This document shows positions 34,905 through 44,956 of a stretch of 64,000 nt of DNA, one piece after another; the stretch's first letter is position 1, and each line of letters opens with the position of its first letter. The DNA is from Glaesserella sp041817755 (GTDB lineage: Bacteria > Pseudomonadota > Gammaproteobacteria > Enterobacterales > Pasteurellaceae), in assembly GCF_041817755.1 (NCBI RefSeq), contig NZ_JBGYBX010000014.1:1-64000 (forward strand), given 5' to 3'. The position numbers and the translations under genes were made by a program. Under the pieces are notes generated by a model, which searched no databases, had not been told where the DNA came from, and saw only the letters and a program-made list of their open reading frames with translations.

Positions 34905-36611
34905 TTACAAGTTTTGCAAAATGTTCTCAACATCCGACCGCTTGTTATGGTGTACTGGTATGCTGATTTGATGTGGAAACAGGGATTTCACTTTCAATTG
35001 ATGGCTGATGGCAATACATAGGCTCTCTTTTAATTCGCGTTGTAATAATGCCATTAATAACATAGCGGAGTCCTCATCCAGCTGATTTGTCGCTTCATCT
35101 AAAAAAAGTATATCAGGGCGATGTAATAAGGCTCTTGCAATGCCGATTCGTTGTTGTTCACCGCCTGAAAGCCGTTTTTGCCATTCTTGTACTTCATTGA
35201 GCGAAGCTGCTAAATGCGGTAAGCCAGCTTGTTTTAAAAGGCATTGCAATCTGACATCATCATTAAGCGGTTCATCGGGGTAGCTTAACACGGCTCGTAA
35301 GCTGTCTTCCGCTAAATAAGGCTTTTGTGGTAAAAATAAGAAAGAACGAGCTTGAAGACGAATATCGCCTTGATAATACTGCCATAAACCCGCTAAGGTT
35401 CTGAGTAGTGTAGATTTACCAATACCGCTTTTTCCTTCTAGTAAAACCCAATCGCAAGCGGTCAGTTTGAGTGAAAAATTTGCAAACAGCGGTTTGCCTT
35501 GTGGTGTTTGAACGGTGAGATGATCTACTTCAAGGCGACAATCAGCATCTGAAATAATGTGTGATGTGCTTTGTTGCTCCAATTGGGTTAAACGTTCCTG
35601 AAAATCGGCTAAACGTTTAATTACTGCCGACCATTCAATCAAACGTTTATAGTAATCCATAAACCAACCGAAACCGTCTTGCACATTGGAAAATGCACTG
35701 CGAGCCTGCATCATATCGCCAAATGTCATTGTTCTGGCAAGATACATCGGCAAGGTTGCTAAAATTGGAATAAACAGGCTTAAACGTAGGTAAGTGGCGG
35801 AGAAGGTTTCGACTTTCATTTCTCGTTTAATTAAGTCAAACCAATTCTGTTTGATCCCCTGAAAACGAGCAGATAATCGTGAAATTTCCTGTTTTTCACC
35901 GTGATAAAAGGCGATTTGCTCCGAATTGTCGCGAATATGCAATAAAGTTGCTCGATAGTCTGCTTCTTTATGCTGACGCTCAACATTTAAACCTTGTAAT
36001 TTATGTCCGATAAAATGCATAAAAAGCGTACAAATTAGAGAGTAAAGCAATGCAATCCAAACTAAATAGCCGTGAATAGTCCAATCCACTCCCGCAAAAG
36101 AAAACTGTTGTACGCCAGACATTTGCCATAAAATCGTGATAAAAGCCCCTAATTTGGCTACATTCATCACAAAATATTTGAATAAGTCGATACTTTGCTC
36201 AGCTAATAAAAAACAGTCTTCAGCAATCCGTTGATCAGGGTTATCAATATCGTTTGAAAAAGTTAAACGGTAGTGATTGTGTTGGTTTAGCCATTGTTGC
36301 TGAAATTGCTTGGTCAAATGTTCTCGCCAACGGAAAATCAGAATTTTTCGCAGCCAGTTGCCAAACACAATAAAAGCAACAATCAACGTAATATAACTCA
36401 AATAATTTAGCACTAGTTGAGGAATCACTTTGCCGTTGAAATCGGCTAGGGCATCGTAGAAAAGCTTATTCCATTCAGTAATCCATACGCTTACCCTAAT
36501 AATCAAAAGGGCAAATCCAAGCATTGCTACAAGTAATAGCCACTCAAACCATTGCTGGCGGCGAAACCAAAATGGCGTAGCAAGTTGTTTGAAATGTCGA
36601 AGTGTTTTCAT
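34905..36611 (-). CDS. SbmA/BacA-type ABC transporter with fused ATPase (YddA-like)
   Basis: Inner-membrane half-transporter with permease and ATPase in one 568-residue chain. Hydrophobic segments lie at about 22-45, 62-84, 143-165, 180-200 and 275-295. The nucleotide-binding domain has Walker A LLEGKSGIGKSTLLRTLAG (about 391-409), signature LSGGEQQRIGIARAL and Walker B DILFLDEAT. The family includes E. coli YddA and SbmA-related peptide or cobalamin transporters. It lies just downstream of the TonB receptor on the same strand, as E. coli yddA lies beside the TonB receptor gene yddB. Substrate unknown. Confidence 0.85.
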   Translation of the reverse strand: MKTLRHFKQLATPFWFRRQQWFEWLLLVAMLGFALLIIRVSVWITEWNKLFYDALADFNGKVIPQLVLNYLSYITLIVAFIVFGNWLRKILIFRWREHLTKQFQQQWLNQHNHYRLTFSNDIDNPDQRIAEDCFLLAEQSIDLFKYFVMNVAKLGAFITILWQMSGVQQFSFAGVDWTIHGYLVWIALLYSLICTLFMHFIGHKLQGLNVERQHKEADYRATLLHIRDNSEQIAFYHGEKQEISRLSARFQGIKQNWFDLIKREMKVETFSATYLRLSLFIPILATLPMYLARTMTFGDMMQARSAFSNVQDGFGWFMDYYKRLIEWSAVIKRLADFQERLTQLEQQSTSHIISDADCRLEVDHLTVQTPQGKPLFANFSLKLTACDWVLLEGKSGIGKSTLLRTLAGLWQYYQGDIRLQARSFLFLPQKPYLAEDSLRAVLSYPDEPLNDDVRLQCLLKQAGLPHLAASLNEVQEWQKRLSGGEQQRIGIARALLHRPDILFLDEATNQLDEDSAMLLMALLQRELKESLCIAISHQLKVKSLFPHQISIPVHHNKRSDVENILQNL

Positions 36612-36632
36612 CGTTTTGCAAAAAAGAGAAAA

Positions 36633-36660
36633 GAACAGACCGCTTGTAAGCGGTCTGTTC
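36633..36660 (-). terminator. Perfect uptake-signal hairpin terminator after the TonB receptor gene
   Basis: GAACAGACCGCTT and AAGCGGTCTGTTC form a 13-bp perfect stem with a two-base loop, built from two inverted uptake-signal cores. On the minus strand it is followed by a T-rich run (TTTTCTCTTTTTT). It separates the receptor from the ABC exporter, so the two are only partly coupled. Confidence 0.8.
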
Positions 36661-36678
36661 CGAGTGAAAATTTACCGA

Positions 36679-38871
36679 TTAAAATTTCCAGTCTAAGTTA
36701 AAGACAACGGTGCGTTCCTGACCGTAGAAATTATTAATGCCCAAAGTTCTGACACGGTTATTTTCATAGTATTTGCGGTTAGTTAAATTCTTTCCGACAA
36801 TCCCTAACGCAATATGTTTGCTGACTTGATAACGGATATTGGCATCCCAAATCGCATAACCGCCTTGTTTGACCGAGTATAAACTATCCGTTTCGCTTTG
36901 CATCATCACCCCTGCACCAATCGACCATTTTTTGCTATCAAACGGTAAGTTATAGTCGGTATAAAAGCGGAACATATGCTTCGGTGTATGTTTACTATAA
37001 TTTGTTCCAGCTAAATAGCGAGAACTTTCCGTTTCTAAGTATTTGTTTTGGTTAAATGTATAACCTGCAAAGAGTTGCCAATCGTCTGTGATTTTTCCTG
37101 AAATTTCGACATCAACACCACGGCTGCGTACTTCACCTAATGTGCCGTAATATCCCCCATTTTTATGGGTGGCATCATCAATATAGACAGGGCGGTTTTT
37201 TTGGTTAATTTGGAATAACGCCACAGTTGCATTAAGCTGTCCATTATACCATTCGCCTTTCCAGCCGATTTCTTGGTTGTTGCCTAATACCGGTTTTAGC
37301 ACATTACCGTCGCGATCCGTTGAGCTGTTCGGTTTGAAAATACTGGTATAACTTAAATATAAGCTATTGTTTTCATTAAGATCATAGGTTAAACCGAAGT
37401 AAGGCACAAAACGACTGCGTTTTAAATGTGAATGTTCATCCGCATCGGTATCAAGTGCATTATTCCACCAGTCGTAATTGGTATTACCGATACGTTTCCA
37501 TTGAGTATAGCGAGTACCTGCTAATAGATGGAGATTGTCTAAAATATTAAAACGTGTCCCGAACGAAACTGAGTTAGAGTAAATCGTACGATCGTAGAAG
37601 GTTTGATCGTTATAGTCTGTACTCCAATTCGGTTCGGCAATTTCTGTTCCTGTAAAGGTAAATGGATCATAGGCAGAGCTACTACGAACACGACGCCAAC
37701 GAGAGTCGTTATATTCACGATTATAGGTATAACCTAGGAAAATATCGTGTTTGCGTCCTAATAATTGATATTTACCGGTTAAGTTACTTTGAAAGACAAA
37801 TTGATTTCCTTCGTTATCGTAACGTTGTAAATTATTTGTGTTTATTGTATTACCACGAACTAAACCCGTATAAGCGGTACTGGTTGCGGCTAAGTAGCCG
37901 AATTGGTTGGTGTTATTGTTTTGGGTGTAACTGATTTTATTATTCAATTTCCAATCTTCATTAAAGAAGGTTTCAAGTTCCGCAAATAAATTAAGTTTAC
38001 GGCTCTTATCTCTATTCCAGTTATAGCCTAAATAAGTATCACGAGCTAATCCGCTTTCACTACCGTTTACTCCCATCGGAATGCCGAATACATCCGGGGT
38101 CGTATGGGTATTTTGATATAAACCGCCAAGCGTGAATTGGCTGTTTGAACCGACTTCCATATCAATAACACCATAAACAAGGCGTTTATTGTTATCGGAT
38201 AGTAGATTTTTATCCGTTGGATCATTTTCTAAGACCGACACTAAACGTCCACGCACTCCAGCTCCAATCGTGCCTGAAATGTCCGTCATAGTACGAGCCT
38301 TGTTGTTAGTATCAAAACTGAAATTGCCGTTTGCTTGAAATTCGGAAGTCGGACGTTTACGTACCGCATTAATGGTTCCGCCCGGTTCGCCATTAGCTTG
38401 CGTAAGCCCTGTTGCACCGCGCACGACTTCAATATGATCGTAAACGGCTAAATCCGTCATACTTTGCGGATCGCGGAACGTATTTGCATTTGATCCTCGT
38501 ACTGTGCTTGAAATACCATCTTCTTCAATTTGGTCAATATAAAACCCACGGGATTGGAAGCGATAGTAACCAGCATCAGTAATCACATTCACACCAGTTG
38601 TCGTTTTTAAAGCATCTTGCATATTATCAATAGCACGTTGATCTAAATGTGCTTTAGTCACGACGCTGACGGACTGTGGTGTTTCTTTTGGAGAAAGAAC
38701 TAAACCTGTTGTTGTGGACATTGCCGAAGCCGTTAGCGATTTGCTGTGTTCGCTTAAGGTATTGCCGCTGGCGGCGGTGACTTCAACGGTGCTTAAATCG
38801 GTGGTTTCAGCCATGACAGAAGAGACAATAAATGTTGCAATGAGTGAAAGCTTAAAAGAGGTTGTGTTCAT
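36679..38871 (-). CDS. TonB-dependent siderophore-type outer membrane receptor
   Basis: A 730-residue 22-strand receptor of the FhuE/FpvA type that takes up ferric siderophores with TonB energy. There is a signal peptide (about 1-21, cleavage after VMA) and a TonB box-like DLSTVEVTA (about 25-33). The plug domain has KETPQSVSVVTKAHLDQRAIDN and VVRGATGLTQANGEPGGTINAVRKRP. The barrel ends in a C-terminal aromatic (NLDWKF). A near-perfect Fur box lies 50 bases upstream. An SbmA/YddA-type ABC gene follows. Ligand unknown, but iron regulation is well supported. Confidence 0.9.
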   Translation of the reverse strand: MNTTSFKLSLIATFIVSSVMAETTDLSTVEVTAASGNTLSEHSKSLTASAMSTTTGLVLSPKETPQSVSVVTKAHLDQRAIDNMQDALKTTTGVNVITDAGYYRFQSRGFYIDQIEEDGISSTVRGSNANTFRDPQSMTDLAVYDHIEVVRGATGLTQANGEPGGTINAVRKRPTSEFQANGNFSFDTNNKARTMTDISGTIGAGVRGRLVSVLENDPTDKNLLSDNNKRLVYGVIDMEVGSNSQFTLGGLYQNTHTTPDVFGIPMGVNGSESGLARDTYLGYNWNRDKSRKLNLFAELETFFNEDWKLNNKISYTQNNNTNQFGYLAATSTAYTGLVRGNTINTNNLQRYDNEGNQFVFQSNLTGKYQLLGRKHDIFLGYTYNREYNDSRWRRVRSSSAYDPFTFTGTEIAEPNWSTDYNDQTFYDRTIYSNSVSFGTRFNILDNLHLLAGTRYTQWKRIGNTNYDWWNNALDTDADEHSHLKRSRFVPYFGLTYDLNENNSLYLSYTSIFKPNSSTDRDGNVLKPVLGNNQEIGWKGEWYNGQLNATVALFQINQKNRPVYIDDATHKNGGYYGTLGEVRSRGVDVEISGKITDDWQLFAGYTFNQNKYLETESSRYLAGTNYSKHTPKHMFRFYTDYNLPFDSKKWSIGAGVMMQSETDSLYSVKQGGYAIWDANIRYQVSKHIALGIVGKNLTNRKYYENNRVRTLGINNFYGQERTVVFNLDWKF

Positions 38872-38920
38872 AATAGTTACAAATAGTTATAAAAAAATCG
38901 AACTTTGATTCTAGGGATTT

Positions 38921-38935
38921 TGATAATTATTTTCA
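38921..38935 (-). promoter_or_regulatory. Fur box upstream of the TonB receptor gene
   Basis: TGATAAT-T-ATTTTCA matches the 7-1-7 Fur motif TGATAAT-N-ATTATCA at 13 of the 14 specified positions. It lies 50 bases before the receptor start, where bound Fur would block transcription. It predicts iron repression. Confidence 0.8.
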
Positions 38936-38940
38936 ATTTT

Positions 38941-39340
38941 AAGAAAAGTGCTATTTCAATTATTTACCGTTCTTTTAAAAGCTGAATTTTATCTCGTGTT
39001 TTATCATTCTCCGTTGAGTTGTTCCTTTTTTATAAGGAAAAATCTTTCCGACTATTTGCAAATTTTCGTGATGATCGTACCGCTTGTTTACGTCGGTGCA
39101 TCAGAGAGTATCAGCGGTGATATTGCTATTGTGTCGCTAAGTATTGTCCGTCATTAACTACGTAAAGGTTTCAACACGTTAGCCATTTTCAACGATATTT
39201 CTTTAGTTTATTAATAATTTTCATAATAAAAATGAAAATTATGAAGTTGATTAATCATCTTGTTTTATAGATGATGTTCTCAGACATTTAGACGGCTAAA
39301 CGTCTAAATACGGTTTTACAAAATATCACAGGAGAACATC
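38941..39340. other. Intergenic region between TonB receptor and metE
   Basis: About 400 bases with no credible gene. It holds an uptake signal (ACCGCTTGT near 39080) and an 11-bp inverted repeat ATAATTTTCAT / ATGAAAATTAT (39214-39224 and 39232-39242) of unknown use. The MetJ operator just before metE is listed separately. Confidence 0.6.
39282..39305 (+). promoter_or_regulatory. MetJ operator (met boxes) of metE
   Basis: Three contiguous 8-bp met boxes, AGACATTT, AGACGGCT and AAACGTCT, match AGACGTCT at 6, 7 and 7 of 8 positions. Together with the next bases they form the palindrome TTTAGACG-GCTAAA-CGTCTAAA. The site lies 35 bases before metE, consistent with repression by MetJ with S-adenosylmethionine. 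Confidence 0.82.
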
Positions 39341-41611
39341 ATGACAACATTCCACATTCTAGGCTTTCCACGCGTTGGGGCGAAACGTGAATTAAAATTT
39401 GCACAAGAACGTTACTGGCGTGGTGAAATTGCAGAACAAGATTTATTAGATTTAGCTAAAGCTTTGCGTGAAAAAAATTGGAAACACCAAGCAGAAGCCA
39501 ATGCTGATTTCGTGGCGGTGGGCGATTTTACTTTTTACGATCATATTTTAGATCTGCAAGTGGCAACGGGAGCAATTCCTGCTCGTTTTGGGTTTGACAG
39601 CCAAAATTTAACGCTTTCTCAATACTTCCAACTCGCTCGTGGTAACAAAGATCAATTTGCCATTGAGATGACCAAATGGTTCGATACCAACTACCACTAT
39701 CTCGTGCCAGAGTTCCACAAAAACACCGAATTTAAAGCCAACCCTGCTCACTACGTCAATCAAATCCGTGAAGCGAAAGCCTTAGGCTTGAATGTCAAAC
39801 CGGTGATTGTCGGGCCATTAACTTTCCTTTGGTTAGGCAAAGAGAAAGGTGAAGCCTTCAATCGCTTTGAATTATTAAACAAACTTGTGCCTGTTTACCG
39901 TGAAATTTTAACCGCACTTACAACAGAAGGTGCGGAATGGATCCAAATTGACGAGCCTGCTTTAGCCTTAGATTTACCGGCAGAATGGCTGGCGGCTTAT
40001 TAAGCGGTCTATGCGGAATTAAGCCAAGTGAATGCGAAATTGTTATTAGCGACCTATTTCGGTTCGGTGGCAGAACACGCAGAGTTGCTCAAAGGCTTGG
40101 CGGTTGATGGCTTGCACTTAGATTTAATCCGTTCGCCTGAACAGCTTGCCGCCTTTGAAGATTACAGCAAAGTGCTTTCTGCCGGGGTGATTGACGGGCG
40201 TAACATTTGGCGTGCGAACTTAAATCAAGTGTTAGATCTGCTTGAGCCGTTAAAGGCGAAATTAGGTGAACGTTTATGGATTGCCCCAAGCTGTTCATTG
40301 TTGCATACGCCCTATGATTTAGCGGTGGAAACGCAACTACAAGCGAATAAACCTGAACTTTATCAATGGCTTGCCTTTACGCTACAAAAAATCGAAGAAT
40401 TGTCGGTAATTAAGACCGCACTTGAGCAAGGTCGTGCAGCGGTACAAGCACAATTAGACGCAAGCCAAGCGGCGGCTGATGCCCGAGCAACATCAAAAGA
40501 GATCCACCGTGTAGAAGTGGCAGCACGTTTAGCCAACTTGCCTGAAGGGGCGGATCGCCGTCAATCGCCATTTGCAGAACGTATTGCGAAGCAAAATGCG
40601 TGGCTAAACTTACCGCTGTTACCAACGACAAATATCGGTTCATTCCCACAAACCAGCGAAATCCGCCACGCCCGTGCGAGCTTTAAGAAAGGCGATTTAA
40701 ACCTTGCGGATTACGAAGCGGCGATGAAAAAAGAGATTGAATATGTGGTTCGCCGCCAAGAAGAGTTAGACTTAGATGTGCTGGTTCACGGCGAAGCGGA
40801 ACGTAACGATATGGTGGAATATTTCGGCGAATTACTTGACGGCTTTGCCTTTACCAAATTCGGCTGGGTGCAAAGTTACGGTTCACGCTGTGTCAAACCG
40901 CCTGTGATTTATGGTGATGTGGCTCGCCCTGAACCGATGACGGTGCGTTGGTCGCAATATGCCCAAAGCCTCACCAACAAAGTGATGAAAGGAATGCTGA
41001 CAGGTCCTGTGACGATTTTACAATGGTCGTTCGTGCGTAACGATATTCCACGCTCAACGGTCTGCAAACAGATCGGCGTGGCGTTATCGGACGAAGTGTT
41101 GGATTTAGAAGCGGCAGGGATCAAAGTGATCCAAATTGATGAACCTGCTATTCGTGAAGGCTTACCACTCAAGCGGTCAGATTGGGACGCTTATTTGCAA
41201 TGGGCAGGCGAAGCTTTCCGTTTAAGCTATATGGGCGTACAAGATGACACCCAAATCCATACCCATATGTGTTATTCCGAGTTCAACGACATTTTACCTG
41301 CGATTGCTGGCTTAGATGCAGACGTGATTACCATTGAAACCTCACGCTCCGATATGGAATTACTCACCGCTTTTGCCGACTTCAAATACCCTAACGACAT
41401 CGGACCTGGTGTGTACGACATCCACAGCCCACGCGTACCCAAAGCAGAAGAGATCGAACATCTGTTGCGTAAAGCCTTGAAAGTGGTGCCAAAAGAACGT
41501 TTATGGGTCAACCCGGACTGCGGCTTAAAAACCCGTGGCTGGAAAGAAACCATCGAACAGTTGCAAGTGATGGTGGACGTCACGAAGAAATTGAGGGCGG
41601 AATTAACGTAA
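39341..41611 (+). pseudogene. metE: Cobalamin-independent methionine synthase, interrupted by an in-frame stop
   Basis: MetE transfers methyl from methyltetrahydrofolate-triglutamate to homocysteine. Reading one frame through from 39341 to 41611 gives a full-length protein of about 756 codons, but codon 221 (40001-40003) is TAA. Both sides are excellent MetE: an N-terminal domain (HILGFPRVGAKRELK) and a catalytic C-terminal barrel with the Zn ligands (THMCYSEF His/Cys near 640, and the later Cys in NPDCGLK near 725). A CAA-to-TAA change would create the stop and would also break an uptake-signal core (CAAGCGGTC). The gene is therefore a recent nonsense allele or a sequencing error. A truncated 220-residue product lacks the active site. 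Confidence 0.88.
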
Positions 41612-41628
41612 TTTTCAACATTCATTCA

Positions 41629-41657
41629 AAGGGCATCGAATTGATGCCCTTGTTTTT
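41629..41657 (+). terminator. Rho-independent terminator after metE
   Basis: A 9-bp stem AAGGGCATC / GATGCCCTT is followed by GTTTTTT, 17 bases past the metE stop. Confidence 0.87.
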
Positions 41658-41730
41658 TAAGGGGTTGATGGTATTAATGTCCTCATTTCGTTAGAATGGT
41701 GTCAATTTTATGATTAAATCAGGATATCTA

Positions 41731-43926
41731 ATGACCAACGCTCTTCACACCAAACAATCGACTATTTCATCTGTTATCTGGAACATGGCAAATATGTTGC
41801 GTGGCACTTATCGCCCGCCACAATACCGTCGTGTGATGTTGCCGCTTATCGTCTTAGCGCGTTTTGATGCGATTTTATCGCCTTATACTGCGGTAATGAA
41901 AGCCAAAGCAGACGAATTGGCGAAGATGGGGGATAAAGCACCTAAAGGTGCATTGTATGAAAAGGCACTGACTGAAGTTGCCGATGCCAACCGTGAGCAA
42001 CCGCTTTACAATACCAGCGGTTTTGATTTGCAAAAATTACTGGCAGACCCTGACCACATCGCAGCTAATTTAGTGAAATACCTACAAGGTTTTTCTGCCA
42101 AAGCCAAAGATATTTTCGACAAATTTGAATTTGAAAATGAAATCGAAAAACTCGATAGCAGTAACCGTCTATATGCCGTCATTTCACAATTTCAAAAAGA
42201 TTTGAAAGAAAACGGCATCAATCTTTCGCCTACACATATTTCCAACTTGCAAATGGGTTATATCTTTGAAGAGTTGGTACGTAAATTCAACGAACAAGCT
42301 AATGAAGAAGCCGGTGATCACTTCACACCACGCGAAGTCATTAACCTGATGGTAAACCTGATTTTTGAAGAAGACCAAAAGCGTTTAAGCCAGCCTCACG
42401 TCATTGCCAGCATTTACGATCCGACTGCAGGCACGGGCGGAATGCTTTCCGAATCAGAAAAATACCTAAAAAACTACAACGATACCATCAAGCTGAAACT
42501 GTTCGGACAAGAGTACAATGCGGAATCTTACGCCATTTGCTGTGCCGACCTACTTATTAAAGATGAGCCTATTGGTAATTTGGTTTATGGCGACACCCTC
42601 GGTGTAAAAAATAATAAAAACACCAATACAGGTTTTGTGCCATATGATGGACATAGTAGTAAGACATTTGATTATATGTTCTCCAATCCCCCTTTTGGCG
42701 TGGATTGGAAAAACGAGCAAGATTTTATTAATGACGAAGCCAAAAGCGGCTTTGCCGGGCGTTTTGGTGCAGGCTTACCACGTATCAATGATGGCTCGTT
42801 ATTGTTCTTACAACATATGATTTCCAAAATGCAACCTACTGAGCAAGGCGGTAGCCGAATTGCGGTAGTGTTTAACGGCTCGCCGCTATTTACCGGCGAT
42901 GCAGGCAGTGGCGAGAGCAATATCCGCCGTTGGATTATTGAAAATGACTGGCTGGAAGCCATTATCGCCTTACCCGACCAACTGTTTTACAACACAGGGA
43001 TTTATACCTACGTTTGGATTGTCAGCAACAAAAAATCCGCACAACGCCAAGGCAAAGTGCAGCTTATTGACGGCACACAACATTATCAAAAAATGGCGAA
43101 ATCTTTAGGCGATAAACGCAATGAGCTTTCAGCCGAGCAAATCGCCGATTTAACCCGGCTTTACGCCGATTTTAAAGACGGTGCAAGCGGTAAGATTTCC
43201 ACAAAAGTTTGCAGTAAAATTTTCAACAACCCAGATTTCGGTTATTTAAAACTCACGGTTGAACGCCCGTTACGTTTGAATTTCCAAGTCAATCAAGAAC
43301 GCATTGAACGAGTAAAACTTCAGTCTGCATTTGCAAATTTAGCGGTAAGTAAAAAACGCAAAGATGAAGCCGAAATTCAAGCAGAGGAAGCCGAAGGCAA
43401 GCGACAACAACAGCAAATTTTGACCGCACTTTCAACCATCGGCGATACGCTTTACATCAGCCGCAATGAGTTTCTCAAAGTCTTTGATAAGGCAATGAAA
43501 ACCCTTGATTTCAAACTTGCCGCACCGCTCAGAAAGGCAATTTTAGATGCATTAAGTGAACGTGATCAAACTGCCGAAATTTGTAAAGACAGCAAAGGCA
43601 ATATGGAGCCGGATACACAACTTCGAGATACCGAGCTTGTGCCATTGCCGTCTAACATCCGTTTGCCGCTGCCTGTGGATTACAGCGACAACAAACCGAC
43701 AGAATTGGTCAAACTTGTGAAAGACCACTGTGAAGCCTACTTAAAAGCCGAAGTGTTGCCACACGTTGAACACGCTTGGATTGATTACGACAAAACCAAA
43801 GTGGGCTATGAAATCCCTATTAACCGCCATTTCTACCAATACCAACCGCCAAGGGCTTTAAGTGAAATCAAAGCGGATATTGATGCGTTAGAAAAAGAGA
43901 TTATGGAAATGTTGGGGAATGTGTAA
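41731..43926 (+). CDS. hsdM: Type I restriction-modification methyltransferase subunit HsdM
   Basis: Adenine-N6 methyltransferase subunit of a type I system (M2S modification, R2M2S restriction). The start at 41731 is preferred because AGGA lies 7 bases before it; an in-frame ATG at 41710 would add seven residues. The 731-residue protein has an N-terminal HsdM_N helical region, the SAM motif YDPTAGTGGML (about 231-241) and the catalytic NPPF motif in DYMFSNPPFGVDW (about 313-325). A long C-terminal region includes a Glu/Lys-rich coiled coil near 540-570. It is the first gene of the hsd cluster, right after the metE terminator. Confidence 0.96.
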   Translation: MTNALHTKQSTISSVIWNMANMLRGTYRPPQYRRVMLPLIVLARFDAILSPYTAVMKAKADELAKMGDKAPKGALYEKALTEVADANREQPLYNTSGFDLQKLLADPDHIAANLVKYLQGFSAKAKDIFDKFEFENEIEKLDSSNRLYAVISQFQKDLKENGINLSPTHISNLQMGYIFEELVRKFNEQANEEAGDHFTPREVINLMVNLIFEEDQKRLSQPHVIASIYDPTAGTGGMLSESEKYLKNYNDTIKLKLFGQEYNAESYAICCADLLIKDEPIGNLVYGDTLGVKNNKNTNTGFVPYDGHSSKTFDYMFSNPPFGVDWKNEQDFINDEAKSGFAGRFGAGLPRINDGSLLFLQHMISKMQPTEQGGSRIAVVFNGSPLFTGDAGSGESNIRRWIIENDWLEAIIALPDQLFYNTGIYTYVWIVSNKKSAQRQGKVQLIDGTQHYQKMAKSLGDKRNELSAEQIADLTRLYADFKDGASGKISTKVCSKIFNNPDFGYLKLTVERPLRLNFQVNQERIERVKLQSAFANLAVSKKRKDEAEIQAEEAEGKRQQQQILTALSTIGDTLYISRNEFLKVFDKAMKTLDFKLAAPLRKAILDALSERDQTAEICKDSKGNMEPDTQLRDTELVPLPSNIRLPLPVDYSDNKPTELVKLVKDHCEAYLKAEVLPHVEHAWIDYDKTKVGYEIPINRHFYQYQPPRALSEIKADIDALEKEIMEMLGNV

Positions 43927-43935
43927 GGAGTAAAA

Positions 43936-44955
43936 ATGAATAAAGATTTAACCACATCATTAGTTGCACGCAGTAACGTGCTAAACAACAAATATGCTTT
44001 GGCTGAATTGGAAAACAATTTACAGCTTGGTGGTTTGGTTTGGGAAAATGAAACCGTTTTTACCAAGCAGCAAGCAGCCCAGATTTTAGATGTTACCGAG
44101 AGGACGATTGATAACTACATTGCCAATTCAGGGGAAGAATTAACAAAAAACGGTTATCGAATATTAAAAGGAAAAGCCTTGAAAAACATAAGGTTAGCCT
44201 ATGTCGACGAAATCAATTTCGTCGACATCAGCCCAAAAGCACCATCACTCGGTATTTTCACTTTTCGAGCTTTGCTCAACCTTGCAATGCTGGTCACAGA
44301 AAGTGAACGTGCTAAATTTATCCGCAGCCGAATGCTGGATATTGTGATTGATGTAATTGCTCAAAAAACAGGCGGAAAAACCAAGTTTATCAATCAGAGA
44401 GATACAGATTATTTACCTGCCGCCTATTTAGAAGAAAGCTACCGCAAACAGTTTACTAACGCTTTGCGAGATTATTTAGAAATGGGTAATAGCAAATATG
44501 GCTTATACACTGACAAAATCTACCAAGTCATTTTTTGTGAAAACACTAAAGAATACCGCCAAATTTTGAGATTAGTAGAAAAAGAGCAAACCCGAGAAAC
44601 AATGTATGCCGAAGTGTTAAAAGCCATTGGCAGTTTTGAAAACGGTTTGGCAGTGGAAATGCAAAAAAAATCTGAAACTTTGGGTAGAAAATTGTTACCT
44701 GTGGAATTAGATCAACTCATTAAAGATGCAGCAGAAAATCCTTATTTGCAGCCGTTTATTTTAGACGCACGCATCAAAATGTCGAGTCGAGACTTAGGTT
44801 TTCGGGAAGTATTGCACGAAAAGTTGGAACAATATATCCAAGCCGTGCCTGAAAATGATTTTGACCGCTTCCTTGGCGAACGTAGCAGATCGCTGCAAGA
44901 ACAATTAAACGATGCTGAAACACTCGCCGTATTGCAACGTTTAAAGGATCGTTAA
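43936..44955 (+). CDS. RhuM-like DNA-binding protein, possible partner of the adjacent Doc-like protein
   Basis: A 339-residue soluble protein with an N-terminal helix-turn-helix-like segment (FTKQQAAQILDVTERTIDNYI, about 42-62) in a RhuM-like context. A central region follows (FTFRALLNLAMLVTESERAKFIRSRML, about 110-136). The C-terminal half is helical and highly charged. It starts 10 bases after hsdM and its stop is one base from the ATG of the Fic/Doc gene, so the two are translationally linked like an antitoxin-toxin pair. Antitoxin function is inferred from this arrangement and not from family knowledge. Confidence 0.72.
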   Translation: MNKDLTTSLVARSNVLNNKYALAELENNLQLGGLVWENETVFTKQQAAQILDVTERTIDNYIANSGEELTKNGYRILKGKALKNIRLAYVDEINFVDISPKAPSLGIFTFRALLNLAMLVTESERAKFIRSRMLDIVIDVIAQKTGGKTKFINQRDTDYLPAAYLEESYRKQFTNALRDYLEMGNSKYGLYTDKIYQVIFCENTKEYRQILRLVEKEQTRETMYAEVLKAIGSFENGLAVEMQKKSETLGRKLLPVELDQLIKDAAENPYLQPFILDARIKMSSRDLGFREVLHEKLEQYIQAVPENDFDRFLGERSRSLQEQLNDAETLAVLQRLKDR

Positions 44956-44956
44956 A

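Noticed and set aside
38948..39157. 69-codon frame between the TonB receptor and metE
   Set aside because: No ribosome-binding site or family resemblance; it overlaps an uptake signal and regulatory DNA.
40028..41611. Second metE frame as an independent gene starting at GTG 40028
   Set aside because: It is in the same frame as the upstream part, lacks a ribosome-binding site and is simply the C-terminal remainder of MetE after the stop codon.
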